DNA of 64,000 nucleotides, from the NCBI GenBank assembly GCA_035535195.1, contig DATLQK010000029.1, positions 8,340-72,339 of the forward strand, read 5' to 3'. A program made the position numbers and the translations under genes. This document shows, piece by piece, positions 7,472-15,282 of the stretch (within the stretch, counting starts at the first letter, position 1; each line of letters starts with the position of its first letter). The stretch comes from JACDAN01 sp035535195 (GTDB lineage Bacteria > Actinomycetota > Thermoleophilia > Gaiellales > Gaiellaceae). The notes beneath the pieces are model-generated. The model searched no databases, was not told the origin of the DNA, and saw only the letters and a list, made by a program, of their open reading frames with translations.

Positions 7472-9235
7472 CCCGCCGCCGGTCGTTCGAAACCCGAGCT
7501 CCACGAGCTCGGGGCTGAGGGGATTGAGCCGTTTCGCACGCGCGAACTCGGCTTTCCTTGTAGCTCCGGTGCTCGCGAGGCCGAGGTCAAGCCAGGCTTC
7601 CCAATCGTTCGGATTTTGTGAAATTGCGCGACGGAAGCTCCCGCGGGCGGCTTCGGGCGAGTCGGAGGCCAGCTGCGCCTCGCCGAGCAGCTTCCACGGC
7701 TCGGCCGACCACGGCTGGAGGGTCCGGGCGTGCCGTGCAGCGGCCGCCGCAGCGGCCTGGTCGTCCCGGTCGGCCGCCGCCGACGCCTCGGCGAGCTGCC
7801 TGTTGCCGGCGAACGCGAAGGCCGCCGCCAGGCACAGCGCACCGGCCGCGAATGCCCAGCCGCGGCGAATTCGCGGGCCGTCCGCGGGCACGAGCGTCGC
7901 CACCCCGCAGGAGAGCGCCGCGACGGTGACGGCCGCGAGCTCCCAGTCCCAGTCCTGCGCCGCGTGCACGAGGAACGCCGAGTACGGCGCCAGCGCGACC
8001 GGCGTCCACGGGCCTCGCCCGCCCAGGAACGGCGCGGCGAGTGCGACGAGCAGGAAGGCGAGGCCGAGCGGGCCGAGCTCGGCGAGGGTCTCGAGGTAGA
8101 GGCTGTGCGAGTCGTGGACCGGCTGCGGGACGGGACGGTCCTGCAGCCAGGCGCGGGCGAACGTGCCGGCGCCAGAGCCGATCAGCGGGTGGTCCTCGAC
8201 GACGCCGCCCGCGACCCGCCAGTAGTCGACGCGGTTGCTCCCGGACAGGCTGAGGACGCGGGAGCCCGTGTTGCCGTGCGTCGGTGCGGGGGCGGCCTCG
8301 AAGGAGTCGACGACTGCGCGAGGGCCGCCGGCGGCAACGAGTCCGGCGAGCACGACGACGACCGGAGCGGCGATCAACGCGCCGGCGAACGCCGTCCGCA
8401 GGCGCTTCGACGGCGTGAGCTCTAGGCCGCGGACGACCCAGAGTAGAAGCGCCGAGAGCGCGCAGAGCGCCGGCACGAGCACTGCGAGGCCGCCCGTCGC
8501 GCCGAGTCGGTCGGCGGCGACGACGCCGAGGGCTGCCGGTACTGCGACGACGAGCGCGATCGAGGCGAGCTGGAGCCGTTCCGGACCGAGTGCGACGCCG
8601 ACCGCGAGCCCTGCGCCGAGCGCGAGCCAGGCCCCGCGGCTGAACGTGAAGTAGAGCGTGACGGCGAAGAGCGGCCCGACCGCAGCGGCGACGGCGGCCG
8701 GGGCGCGCGGCGCCCGCGCGGACACTCCGACGCCGAGCAAGAGGCCCACGGCGGCCAGGATCCCCATGCCGTTGGCGTAGCCGATCGGATCCGCCAGCCG
8801 CTCGGCAACAGACTGATCGGCTACGAGCGGCGTTTCCGGCGTCCCGAGCAGCCAATCGCCGAGGCCGTACGCGCAGAGAACGCCGGCGGCGCCGAGCGTC
8901 CCGGCGAGTAGGGCGGCCCGTGTCGCCGCGACGAGGAAGACGGCCGCCGCGCCCACGTAGAGGAGCGACCGCTCGACCTCGAGCACGGTGGCATCGAAAT
9001 CGTCCGACCAGACGAGCGACAGCGCCGTCCACGCTGTGAACGCCGCGAGGCCGGCGAGGAGCGCGAGGCCGGGCTTTCGCGGCCGTGGCGCGCCCCGCAC
9101 GAGGAGCACGGTCAGCACGGCCAGCACGGCAACCGAGCTCCACCCCCACGAGGTCGGCGCGTAGCCGCCTCCGTCGAGCCCGAGGCCGGCGACGAGGACG
9201 AAGACGCCGAGCGCCGCGACCTCGTCGCGGGTCAC
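7469..9235 (-). CDS. O-antigen-ligase/polymerase-like membrane protein with C-terminal TPR region
   Basis: A 588-residue polytopic protein. About a dozen hydrophobic segments fill residues 1-470. The Wzy_C-type loop (HGNTGSRVLSLSGSNRVDYWRVAGG, then DHPLIGSGAGTFARAW and VHDSHSLYLETLAELG) is the region that carries catalytic residues in O-antigen ligases. The last ~100 residues form one or two TPR-like helical pairs (ARTLQPWSAEPWKLLGEAQL and NPNDWEAWLDLGLAS). Such proteins join or polymerise lipid-linked glycans outside the membrane. GTG 9235 overlaps the upstream stop (GTGA); an in-frame ATG further upstream would add Arg-rich antisense-type residues. Confidence 0.82.
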   Translation of the reverse strand: MTRDEVAALGVFVLVAGLGLDGGGYAPTSWGWSSVAVLAVLTVLLVRGAPRPRKPGLALLAGLAAFTAWTALSLVWSDDFDATVLEVERSLLYVGAAAVFLVAATRAALLAGTLGAAGVLCAYGLGDWLLGTPETPLVADQSVAERLADPIGYANGMGILAAVGLLLGVGVSARAPRAPAAVAAAVGPLFAVTLYFTFSRGAWLALGAGLAVGVALGPERLQLASIALVVAVPAALGVVAADRLGATGGLAVLVPALCALSALLLWVVRGLELTPSKRLRTAFAGALIAAPVVVVLAGLVAAGGPRAVVDSFEAAPAPTHGNTGSRVLSLSGSNRVDYWRVAGGVVEDHPLIGSGAGTFARAWLQDRPVPQPVHDSHSLYLETLAELGPLGLAFLLVALAAPFLGGRGPWTPVALAPYSAFLVHAAQDWDWELAAVTVAALSCGVATLVPADGPRIRRGWAFAAGALCLAAAFAFAGNRQLAEASAAADRDDQAAAAAAARHARTLQPWSAEPWKLLGEAQLASDSPEAARGSFRRAISQNPNDWEAWLDLGLASTGATRKAEFARAKRLNPLSPELVELGFRTTGGG

Positions 9236-10251
9236 GCCGGGGCGACCCTCCTCCGAATCGCGACGGTGGCCACGAGCCCGGCGATCACCGTCGGGGCCAT
9301 GGTGAGGAAGCGATAGACCAGAACCGCGGCCACAACCCCGGCGTTCGCCCCGCCGAAGCCGATCAACGCGCCGGTCAGGCCCAGCTCCACGACGCCGACT
9401 CCCCCGGGCGTGATCGGGAAGGAGCCGAGGATCCGCGCGAGCGACCAGGCGGCGAAGGCCTCGACGACGGAGACCTCCGAGCCGGGCACGTCGCAAGCCC
9501 TGAGCGCGACCAGCAGGACGAGGAACACGTTCAGCGTGCCAACGAGGGTCGCGAGCGTCAGCAGATGCCAGCGGCGGCGAAGGAGCACCACGGCATCGTC
9601 CCGGAAGCGATCGAAGCTCGGGCCGCCCCAGGCGACCGGGGGGCGTCGCAGCAGTCCGACCACCCAGCTCGCGGCGCCGGCTGCGAGATCACCGATCTCC
9701 ATCGCCATGCGCGGGCTGGAGAGCACGAGCGCGAGCGCGGTGACGGCGACGCCGAGGATCGCGACGCCGACGAACGCGGCCGTCGCGAGGAGGGCCGAGT
9801 CGCCGCCGGTGGCGGTGAGCAGGAAGACGGCCACGATCGGGTACGACAGGTTCGCGAACTGGTTCCAGAGGCTGACGAGCGTGACCGCCCGGGCGATCTC
9901 ACGGGGGGCGAAGCCCCACCGACGCAGGATCCCGTAAGCGCCCGCGATCCCGACCGCGGCGCCGGCGGGGACGACGATCGAGAGCGCCGTCGCGATCTGC
10001 GTGAGGGCGAGCGCGTCGCGGAAGCGCAGTCCGGGGAGGGCGGCGATCCAGGGCGGCGCGAACGTCAGGATGTTCAGCGCCGTCACCGCGAGGAGTGCGA
10101 CGATCCACGGCCAGGAGAGGTCGCGCACGACCCCCCACACGTCCCGGTAGTCCGCGATCTTCGGCAGGAAGAACGCGAACGTGGCGATGACGAAGACGAG
10201 GCCGATCGCCCCCAGACCGGCGCGCTTCCAAGTTCCCCCCGGGACGGCCAT
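9232..10251 (-). CDS. LPG-synthase-type (UPF0104) membrane protein, second copy
   Basis: A 339-residue integral membrane protein with about eight transmembrane helices and the family signature near the C-terminus (LGSFPITPGGVGVVELGLTGALIGFGG). Like the copy at 1356 it lacks a soluble aminoacyl-transferase domain, so it is better seen as a lipid-flippase-like or glycolipid-associated permease than as an MprF enzyme. It is translationally coupled (GTGA) to the O-antigen-ligase-like gene, which supports a role in export of a glycan or lipid-linked intermediate (inference). Confidence 0.82.
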   Translation of the reverse strand: MAVPGGTWKRAGLGAIGLVFVIATFAFFLPKIADYRDVWGVVRDLSWPWIVALLAVTALNILTFAPPWIAALPGLRFRDALALTQIATALSIVVPAGAAVGIAGAYGILRRWGFAPREIARAVTLVSLWNQFANLSYPIVAVFLLTATGGDSALLATAAFVGVAILGVAVTALALVLSSPRMAMEIGDLAAGAASWVVGLLRRPPVAWGGPSFDRFRDDAVVLLRRRWHLLTLATLVGTLNVFLVLLVALRACDVPGSEVSVVEAFAAWSLARILGSFPITPGGVGVVELGLTGALIGFGGANAGVVAAVLVYRFLTMAPTVIAGLVATVAIRRRVAPA

Positions 10252-10278
10252 ACGTGCATGATCTTCGATCGCATCACC

Positions 10279-10315
10279 CTGTCGGGAGGTTGCTCGAGCC
10301 GCCCGGGCCCGACAG
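10279..10315. repeat. 8-bp inverted repeat in a divergent promoter region
   Basis: CTGTCGGG (10279-10286) is repeated inverted as CCCGACAG (10308-10315) with a 21-base loop, in the gap between the minus-strand membrane gene (start 10251) and the plus-strand small gene (start 10356). It could be an operator or a transcript hairpin; nothing further supports either. Confidence 0.4.
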
Positions 10316-10355
10316 AGTGCACTGGAATCCCCCGCGGAAAGGAGACGATCGCCAC

Positions 10356-10526
10356 ATGAACAGAGGGATGCCCGCGCTGATCGCGGCCGGAGTGCTCTTC
10401 GGAGGGTTCGCCCTTGGCGCTCTCCTCGTCGGCGTCGACCTGGTCTTCCTCGGCATCATCGTCGGGGCTTCGGCCGTGCCGGCTGCATTCATCACCTGGG
10501 TGATGGCGGGAGACCGCTACTACTGA
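10356..10526 (+). CDS. Small two-helix membrane protein
   Basis: A 56-residue protein with two hydrophobic stretches (residues ~5-24 and ~27-47) and a short GDRYY tail. AAAGGAG lies 11 bases before ATG 10356. I do not recognise a family. It overlaps the ZIP permease frame by 4 bases (CTGA), so it may be a leader peptide or partner for that permease. An in-frame ATG at 10254 would add 34 residues without a plausible structure. Confidence 0.6.
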   Translation: MNRGMPALIAAGVLFGGFALGALLVGVDLVFLGIIVGASAVPAAFITWVMAGDRYY

Positions 10527-11254
10527 TCTCAGCGTTCGCCTGGGGCGCGTTCGCGAGTTCGTCGCTGCTCGTCGGCGCCCTCGCTGCGCTCAACCTGCAG
10601 CTCACGCCGCGCGTCGTGGGCCTCGTGATGGGCTTCGGCGCCGGTGTGCTGATCAGCGCCGTCGCCTTCGAGCTGTTCGCGCAGGCGGCCGAGACGACTC
10701 ACCGCCACTCGGACGTCGCCGGCATCTTCGCCGGCTCACTCACGTTCTACGTGGGGGACCGGTTCATCGACCGGAGGGGCGGCGAAGGGCGGAAGCGGAT
10801 GAGCGGGGGCGGCCAGGCGGCCGGAGTCGCCCTGGCCATCGTTCTCGGCATCGTGCTCGACGGCATCCCGGAGTCGACCGTGATCGGCCTCGACCTCCAT
10901 GCCGGCGAGGGCGTCAGCGTCGCGTTCCTCGTCGCCGTCTTCCTCTCCAACCTGCCCGAGGCGGCAGGTGCGTCGAGCGGCCTCGCGTCGTCCGGTTGGA
11001 GCCCGCGGGCGATCTACACGCTCTGGATCGTCGTCTCCCTTGTCGCCGGCCTCGCGTCCGCGGTCGGCTACGCGATCGGGGCCGCGTCCGGCGCGGAGGT
11101 CTACGCCTTCATCCTCGCGTTCGCCGCGGGCGCGATCCTCACGATGCTGGCCGACACGATGATGCCGGAGGCCTTCACGCACGGCGGGAAAGCCGTCGGC
11201 CTGCTGACGACGCTCGGCTTCGCGCTGTCGTTCGCGATCAGCTCGCTGGAATAG
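10523..11254 (+). CDS. ZIP-family metal permease, probable CTG start
   Basis: A ZIP-type transporter of about 243 residues with eight hydrophobic segments. The first segment (FAWGAFASSSLLVGALAAL) lies upstream of the first in-frame GTG (10616), so the true start must be earlier; the only near-canonical codon is CTG 10523, which overlaps the previous TGA and has GGGAG 10 bases upstream. Canonical ZIP metal helices carry HxxPE motifs; here they read LDGIPES and LSNLPEA, with Asp and Asn replacing the His, so metal choice or transport may differ. The 3' end overlaps the convergent DUF308 gene by 17 bases. Confidence 0.75.
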   Translation: MISAFAWGAFASSSLLVGALAALNLQLTPRVVGLVMGFGAGVLISAVAFELFAQAAETTHRHSDVAGIFAGSLTFYVGDRFIDRRGGEGRKRMSGGGQAAGVALAIVLGIVLDGIPESTVIGLDLHAGEGVSVAFLVAVFLSNLPEAAGASSGLASSGWSPRAIYTLWIVVSLVAGLASAVGYAIGAASGAEVYAFILAFAAGAILTMLADTMMPEAFTHGGKAVGLLTTLGFALSFAISSLE

Positions 11255-11837
11255 GCCGCATGCCGCGCAGCCGCTGGACGAGCTTGCGCACCTCGAAGGC
11301 GATCACGATCTCCCAGATGCCCATCACGATCGCCCACGCGCCGATCAGCGTGATCAGGATCGCCAGCGTGATGCCCGGTCGTCGCATCGCCCAGATCCCG
11401 AGCGGCGTCTCGATCACGCCGAGGATCAGGACGAGCCACCAGTGGGGCGCTTGCCGGTTCGCGAGCGCGCCGACGATGTGGAGCACGCCGCTGACGACGA
11501 TCCAGGCGCCGATGAAGACCGCCACGACGTAGAGACCGTGGCCGGGCCAGACGAGGAGCGCGATCCCCGCGGCGATCCCGAGCAGTCCGGCAATCACGTT
11601 CGTAGAGCGGCTGCCGCCGTCGAGCGGCTTCGTGATCAGGTACGCGGCGCCCTGGATGATGAAGAGTGCCCCGACGAACGCCGCCAGGCCGTTCACGCTC
11701 CAGTCGATCGCCAGGATCAGCGCCCCGAAGACGACCGAGATCACGCCGGCGACGAGGAACACCCACCAGCTCGACGCCGCCTGCTCCGCCTCGTCGACCT
11801 CGAAGGTCGTGCGGTCGCTGATGGGGTTCAGCAGCAT
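11238..11837 (-). CDS. HdeD/DUF308-family membrane protein
   Basis: A 199-residue protein with six transmembrane helices in three pairs, matching the DUF308/HdeD repeat (FLVAGVISVVFGALILAI, then GLLGIAAGIALLVWPG, then LGVIETPLGIWAMRRP). HdeD-like proteins are linked to acid resistance in enterics, but their role in actinomycetes is unknown. It is last in a minus-strand run after an MBL protein and a K+ channel. TAGACT, which includes the channel gene's TAG stop, sits 6 bases before the ATG and may be an internal leaderless promoter. Confidence 0.85.
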   Translation of the reverse strand: MLLNPISDRTTFEVDEAEQAASSWWVFLVAGVISVVFGALILAIDWSVNGLAAFVGALFIIQGAAYLITKPLDGGSRSTNVIAGLLGIAAGIALLVWPGHGLYVVAVFIGAWIVVSGVLHIVGALANRQAPHWWLVLILGVIETPLGIWAMRRPGITLAILITLIGAWAIVMGIWEIVIAFEVRKLVQRLRGMRPIPAS

Positions 11838-11843
11838 GCGGCG

Positions 11844-11849
11844 AGTCTA
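11844..11849 (-). promoter_or_regulatory. Putative -10 box sharing the channel gene's stop codon
   Basis: TAGACT on the minus strand (11849-11844) starts with the TAG stop of the potassium-channel gene and ends 6 bases before the DUF308 ATG, a spacing expected for a leaderless start. No convincing -35 is visible. Confidence 0.4.
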
Positions 11850-12242
11850 CTCCGGCTCTCGGCCGACGATGCGTTCGAGACGGGCGAGGCGCTCCTCGAG
11901 GTCCGCCGGGTTCCGGCGCCGCGCCACGAGCAGCGACGCGACCGTCCCGGTGAGCAGCGACAGGAAGGAGAAGGCAAGGATCATCAACCCGGTCGCGACG
12001 AGCCGTCCCCATGTGTCCTCTGGCGTCACGTCGCCGTAGCCGACCGTCGTCACCGTCTGGGCCGACCACCAGAGCGCCCGGCCGATGGTCGGGTATTCCT
12101 TGTGGTCGACCAGCCACATGACGAACCCGGCCCCGAGCGTCGTCAGCGCGATCACGGTCATGAGGTACGGGATGATCCGGCCGGTCTCGAGTGCTCGCGA
12201 CAAGCGCTTGTTGGTCACGCGCAGGAGGAAGCTCTCCGGCAT
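11847..12242 (-). CDS. Two-helix potassium channel
   Basis: A 131-residue Ion_trans_2-type channel subunit: helix 1 (residues ~23-45), a pore helix and the selectivity filter TVTTVGYGDVTP (~62-73), helix 2 (~85-107), and a short charged coiled-coil tail (DLEERLARLERIV). The TVGYGD filter specifies K+ and subunits should form a tetramer. There is no RCK/TrkA domain, so gating is probably intrinsic or membrane-driven. It lies 12 bases downstream of the MBL gene. Confidence 0.9.
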   Translation of the reverse strand: MPESFLLRVTNKRLSRALETGRIIPYLMTVIALTTLGAGFVMWLVDHKEYPTIGRALWWSAQTVTTVGYGDVTPEDTWGRLVATGLMILAFSFLSLLTGTVASLLVARRRNPADLEERLARLERIVGREPE

Positions 12243-12254
12243 CCACGCGCAGGT

Positions 12255-12986
12255 CTACCAGCCGTCCAGGACGGCTCCCGGCTCGAGGACCCGCACCTCC
12301 GTGTCGATCCCGGCGGCCTTGACGGCGCGGTCGAACGCCACGGCGGGCAACCGCAGGAACTGGGCGCGGCTGCTGCGATGGAACGGGCGGTACGTGCCCC
12401 AGTGGATGGGGACGACGACCTTCGGCCGCAGGCGCCGGACCGCCTCCGCCGCGCGCTCCGGGTTCATGTGCTTGCCGCGCCCGAGCGTCGCGCCCCAGCC
12501 CCAGATCGGGAGCAGCGCCAGGTCGAGGTCTGGCACGAGGCCATCCATTGCGTCGAAGAGGTCGGTGTCGCCGGCGAAGAAGACCCGCCGCGAGCCGAGG
12601 ATCGCAAACCCGAGCGCCGGTCCCTCGCGCCTCGGCGGGCGCCCGCCTTCGTGCTCGGCGTGCGTCGCCCGGACGACGAGCGGGCCGACCTCGACCTGAT
12701 CCCCGGCCCGGATCTCCTCGACGTGGAGCCCCGGCAGCGCGGCGGCGACCCCGCGCGGCGCGAGCATGCGAGCGGCGGACACGAAGGCGAGCGAAGGCCG
12801 GTCGAGGTGGTCGTGATGGGCGTGGGAGATCAGGACCACGTCCGGCTGCTCCAGCGTGCGAACGTTCACCGGGGCGGCGCGCCGGAGGTGCGCGACGCGG
12901 TTCCGGAGCAGCGGGTCGGTCAGCAGCCGGACGCCGTCGAGCTCGATCTCGACGGTCGCATGACCGATGTAGCGCAGCCGCGGCAT
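12255..12986 (-). CDS. UlaG-like metallo-beta-lactamase-fold hydrolase
   Basis: A 243-residue MBL-fold protein with GHATVEIELDGVRLLTDP at the N-terminus, the metal motif SHAHHDHLDRPS near residue 58, a later FFAGDTD metal Asp, and VVVPIHWGTYRP near the C-terminus. The pattern is that of the UlaG/RomA-like branch (beta-lactamase superfamily_2), which hydrolyses lactones, phosphodiesters or N-acyl ethanolamine lipids in different members; the substrate here is unknown. ATG 12986 is chosen because the family normally begins just before the GHAT segment; an upstream in-frame ATG at 13142 gives a non-family charged extension. Confidence 0.85.
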   Translation of the reverse strand: MPRLRYIGHATVEIELDGVRLLTDPLLRNRVAHLRRAAPVNVRTLEQPDVVLISHAHHDHLDRPSLAFVSAARMLAPRGVAAALPGLHVEEIRAGDQVEVGPLVVRATHAEHEGGRPPRREGPALGFAILGSRRVFFAGDTDLFDAMDGLVPDLDLALLPIWGWGATLGRGKHMNPERAAEAVRRLRPKVVVPIHWGTYRPFHRSSRAQFLRLPAVAFDRAVKAAGIDTEVRVLEPGAVLDGW

Positions 12987-13025
12987 AGTCCAGATCGGAC
13001 GATGACGCAAACGACGAAAGGGCGG

Positions 13026-13031
13026 TAGAAG
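13026..13031 (+). promoter_or_regulatory. Putative leaderless promoter
   Basis: TGACGC (13003-13008) and TAGAAG (13026-13031) are separated by 17 bases, and the latter ends 6 bases before ATG 13038. This fits a leaderless sigma-70-type promoter for the membrane-protein/DUF7144 pair. Confidence 0.45.
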
Positions 13032-13037
13032 AGCGCC

Positions 13038-14165
13038 ATGGGTCGCATGCTGCTCGCCCGGCTCCTCGTCGTTCTGGGCGCGATCCTCGCCGTTCTCAGC
13101 CTGATCGCCGGCTATGTCCGCTTCCAGGCGCTCGACACGCAAACCGTCGAGAAGACCGCCGGGGATCTGATCGCCGACCCGGAGATCCGCAACCAGGTCG
13201 CCGCGACACTCGTCGACCAGCTGTACTCGAACGTCGACGTCGAGGGGACGCTCAACGAGCGTCTCCCGGCGGACCAGAAAGGGCTCGCCGGCCCGATCGC
13301 CGGCGCGATCCGGCTCGCCGCTGATCCGGCGGCTCAGCGAATCCTGGCGCGGCCGGCCGTGCAGGAGCTCTGGGTGAGATCGGTCGCGCGGTCACACAAG
13401 GCGCTCCTGAGGGTGCTCGAGGACGACACGGGGCCAGTCTCGACCGAGGGCGGCGAGGTCGTGCTCGACCTGCGTCCGCTCGTGATCCAGCTCGGCGACC
13501 GCGTCGCCATCGTCGGGGACGTCAGCCAGCGGCTCGGGCCTGACGCCGGGCAGATCAAGATCATGGAGGCGGACCAGCTCGAAACGGCCCAGGATCTGAC
13601 GCAGCTCGCGAAGACGCTCGGGCTGTGGCTCTGGATCGTCCCGATCGTGCTCTGGGCCGTGGCGCTCTGGCTGGCGGAAGGACGTCGCCGCGGGATCCTG
13701 CGGATGATCGGCATCTCGGCCATCCTGGTCGGCCTCGCCGTACTCGTCGCCAGGCGGATCGCGGGGTCGGAGGTGGTCGACAGCCTCGCGAAGGCCGAAT
13801 CGGCCCGGGCGGCGGCGAGTGACGCCTGGGACATCCTCACCGACCAGCTGAAGGACGGCGGCCTCACGCTGATCGGGCTCGGCGTCGTGCTGCTCGTCGC
13901 CGTCTGGATCAGCGGGCCGTCCACGTGGGCGACCGACTCGCGTCGCTGGATGGCTCCCTACATCGCCCGCGCCGAGATCGCCTTCGGCGCCGCCGCGGCG
14001 CTGCTCTTCCTGCTCGTTTGGTGGGGACCGACGGTCCAGACGCAGCGCTGGCAGCTCGTGCTTGCCGCCGCGGTCGTGCTGGCGCTCGGCGTCGAGGTGC
14101 TGCGCCGGCAGACGGCCGCGGAGTTCCCGGAATCGAAACCGACGACGAAAGGAGCAGGCTCATGA
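13038..14165 (+). CDS. Membrane protein of unknown function
   Basis: A 375-residue protein with an N-terminal helix (residues ~5-27), an extracytoplasmic region of ~170 residues containing DLRPLVIQLGDRVAIVGDVSQRLG, and four or five further helices after residue ~195. I do not recognise a named function; similar proteins with this topology occur in actinomycetes. The next gene starts within its stop (ATGA), so it is cotranslated with a DUF7144 membrane protein. Role unknown. Confidence 0.7.
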   Translation: MGRMLLARLLVVLGAILAVLSLIAGYVRFQALDTQTVEKTAGDLIADPEIRNQVAATLVDQLYSNVDVEGTLNERLPADQKGLAGPIAGAIRLAADPAAQRILARPAVQELWVRSVARSHKALLRVLEDDTGPVSTEGGEVVLDLRPLVIQLGDRVAIVGDVSQRLGPDAGQIKIMEADQLETAQDLTQLAKTLGLWLWIVPIVLWAVALWLAEGRRRGILRMIGISAILVGLAVLVARRIAGSEVVDSLAKAESARAAASDAWDILTDQLKDGGLTLIGLGVVLLVAVWISGPSTWATDSRRWMAPYIARAEIAFGAAAALLFLLVWWGPTVQTQRWQLVLAAAVVLALGVEVLRRQTAAEFPESKPTTKGAGS

Positions 14166-14572
14166 GCACCCGATCAAAGCCGGTCAGCGGCTGGGCCGTC
14201 GGCTTCACCGCCTTCGCCGGCGCGATCATGCTGATGGTCGGCATCTTCCAGGCCTTCGCCGGCCTGGCGGCGATTCTCAACGACGAGTTCTTCGTCCGGA
14301 GGCCGAACTACACGTACGACATCGACATCACCGGGTGGGGCTGGATCCACCTGATCATCGGGATCATCGTCGCCGCGGCCGGATTCGCTGTCTTCTCCGG
14401 TGCCGCCTGGGCCCGGGCGGTCGGCATCACGATTGCACTGCTGAGCGCGATCGCCAACTTCTTCTTCATCCCGGTCTACCCGGTCTGGGCGGTCCTGATC
14501 ATCGCCCTCGACGTCGTCGTGATCTGGGCACTGGCCACGTACACGGAGGACGCTGCCGCCTCGCGCTTCTGA
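14162..14572 (+). CDS. DUF7144-type four-helix membrane protein
   Basis: A 136-residue protein with four transmembrane helices. The middle region has YDIDITGWGWIHLIIGI followed by GAAWARAVGI and FFFIPVYPVWAVLIIALDVVVIWAL, the recognisable pattern of the DUF7144 family common in actinomycetes. The function of the family is unknown. The ATGA overlap with the preceding membrane protein suggests the two proteins work together. Confidence 0.82.
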   Translation: MSTRSKPVSGWAVGFTAFAGAIMLMVGIFQAFAGLAAILNDEFFVRRPNYTYDIDITGWGWIHLIIGIIVAAAGFAVFSGAAWARAVGITIALLSAIANFFFIPVYPVWAVLIIALDVVVIWALATYTEDAAASRF

Positions 14573-14579
14573 CCCGTCC

Positions 14580-14585
14580 TATGAT
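14580..14585 (+). promoter_or_regulatory. Putative -10 for the MarR gene
   Basis: TATGAT, five of six matches to TATAAT, ends 7 bases before GTG 14593. It suggests a leaderless MarR transcript starting at GTG rather than at the ATG that forms part of this hexamer. No strong -35 is seen. Confidence 0.45.
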
Positions 14586-14592
14586 CGCCGCC

Positions 14593-15048
14593 GTGCCGGG
14601 GTCGCGGCGACGACAACGAATGCCGACCGTGCTGCTTGAGCTCTCGGTCGCGAACGCGCTTGCGAGCCAGCTGTTCGTCCGCGAGCTCAATCGCGCGGGC
14701 TACCCCTTCACGCACGTCGGCCTGCTCACCCTGATCGACCTCTACGGGCCGATCACGCCCGGCGACCTCGAGGACGAGACCGCGATCCCGAAGACGACGC
14801 TGCGCGGGCGGCTCAACGGCCTCTACCAGCGGGGCTATGTCCGCCGCGTCCCGAATCCGGAGGACCGCAGGTCGCATTTCGTCGAGGTCACGCCGAAGGG
14901 GCGGACGTTCCTCGAGGAGATGCAGCCGATCCTCCGCCGGACCGAGCAGGTGATCGAGGAGGCGGTCGGGACGCCGCTCGAGGACTATCGCGCGCCCCTG
15001 GAGCGGCTCCGCCTGGCCGAGCGCCGGCTGCTCGAGCGCGATGTTTAG
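14593..15048 (+). CDS. MarR-family transcriptional regulator
   Basis: A 151-residue winged-helix regulator (155 if ATG 14581 is used). The DNA-binding part reads FTHVGLLTLIDLYGPITPGDLEDETAIPKTTLRGRLNGLYQRGYVRRVPNPEDRRSHFVEVTP with the typical DRR wing, flanked by dimerisation helices. GTG 14593 is preferred because TATGAT lies 7 bases upstream; ATG 14620 is a further option. Two 16-bp palindromes begin 13 bases after its stop, upstream of a tiny frame, and are likely binding sites for this or a related regulator (inference). Confidence 0.85.
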   Translation: MPGSRRRQRMPTVLLELSVANALASQLFVRELNRAGYPFTHVGLLTLIDLYGPITPGDLEDETAIPKTTLRGRLNGLYQRGYVRRVPNPEDRRSHFVEVTPKGRTFLEEMQPILRRTEQVIEEAVGTPLEDYRAPLERLRLAERRLLERDV

Positions 15049-15060
15049 CCCGCGTTAAGA

Positions 15061-15098
15061 AGGGCGGATCCGTCCTAGATTTAGGGCGGATTCGTCCT
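15061..15098 (+). promoter_or_regulatory. Tandem operator-like palindromes
   Basis: AGGGCGGATCCGTCCT (15061-15076) and AGGGCGGATTCGTCCT (15083-15098) differ at one base and are repeated with a 22-bp period, about two helical turns. Each is itself a near-palindrome. The second abuts TTATTC (15098-15103), a weak -10, 8 bases before GTG 15112. The arrangement resembles paired sites for a dimeric winged-helix repressor; the adjacent MarR gene is the obvious candidate. Confidence 0.65.
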
Positions 15099-15111
15099 TA
15101 TTCTCGGTGAG

Positions 15112-15219
15112 GTGCGCGTCATCTACTACGGCGTTCCCCCTGGCCACCCCAAGCCGAAGCCGCTCGAGCAGGATAAGACGCTCCTCCAGGCGGCGCTCCT
15201 CGCCCTCCGCGCGAGCTGA
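15112..15219 (+). CDS. Possible 35-residue microprotein
   Basis: A short frame from GTG 15112 to TGA 15219 encodes a proline-rich N-terminal half (MRVIYYGVPPGHPKPKPLEQ) and an amphipathic helix-like C-terminal half (DKTLLQAALLALRAS). It matches nothing I recognise. Support is contextual: it lies exactly between the tandem palindromes and a strong hairpin terminator, so some small transcript is made here. A longer, Arg/Ser-rich frame starting at 15107 runs through the terminator and is not believable. The transcript could instead be non-coding. Confidence 0.4.
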   Translation: MRVIYYGVPPGHPKPKPLEQDKTLLQAALLALRAS

Positions 15220-15231
15220 TGCTCGAGAACG

Positions 15232-15259
15232 CGGAGGGCGCCGTTTCCGGCGCCCTCCG
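15232..15259 (+). terminator. Hairpin terminator after the microprotein
   Basis: CGGAGGGCGCC (15232-15242), a GTTTCC loop and the complement GGCGCCCTCCG (15249-15259) form an 11-bp GC stem, followed by GTGGGGGTTT on the plus strand. It lies between the tiny frame and the convergent SBP_5 gene and may serve both, though the minus side has no T run. Confidence 0.65.
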
Positions 15260-15282
15260 TGGGGGTTTCAGCGCCGCGTCGT

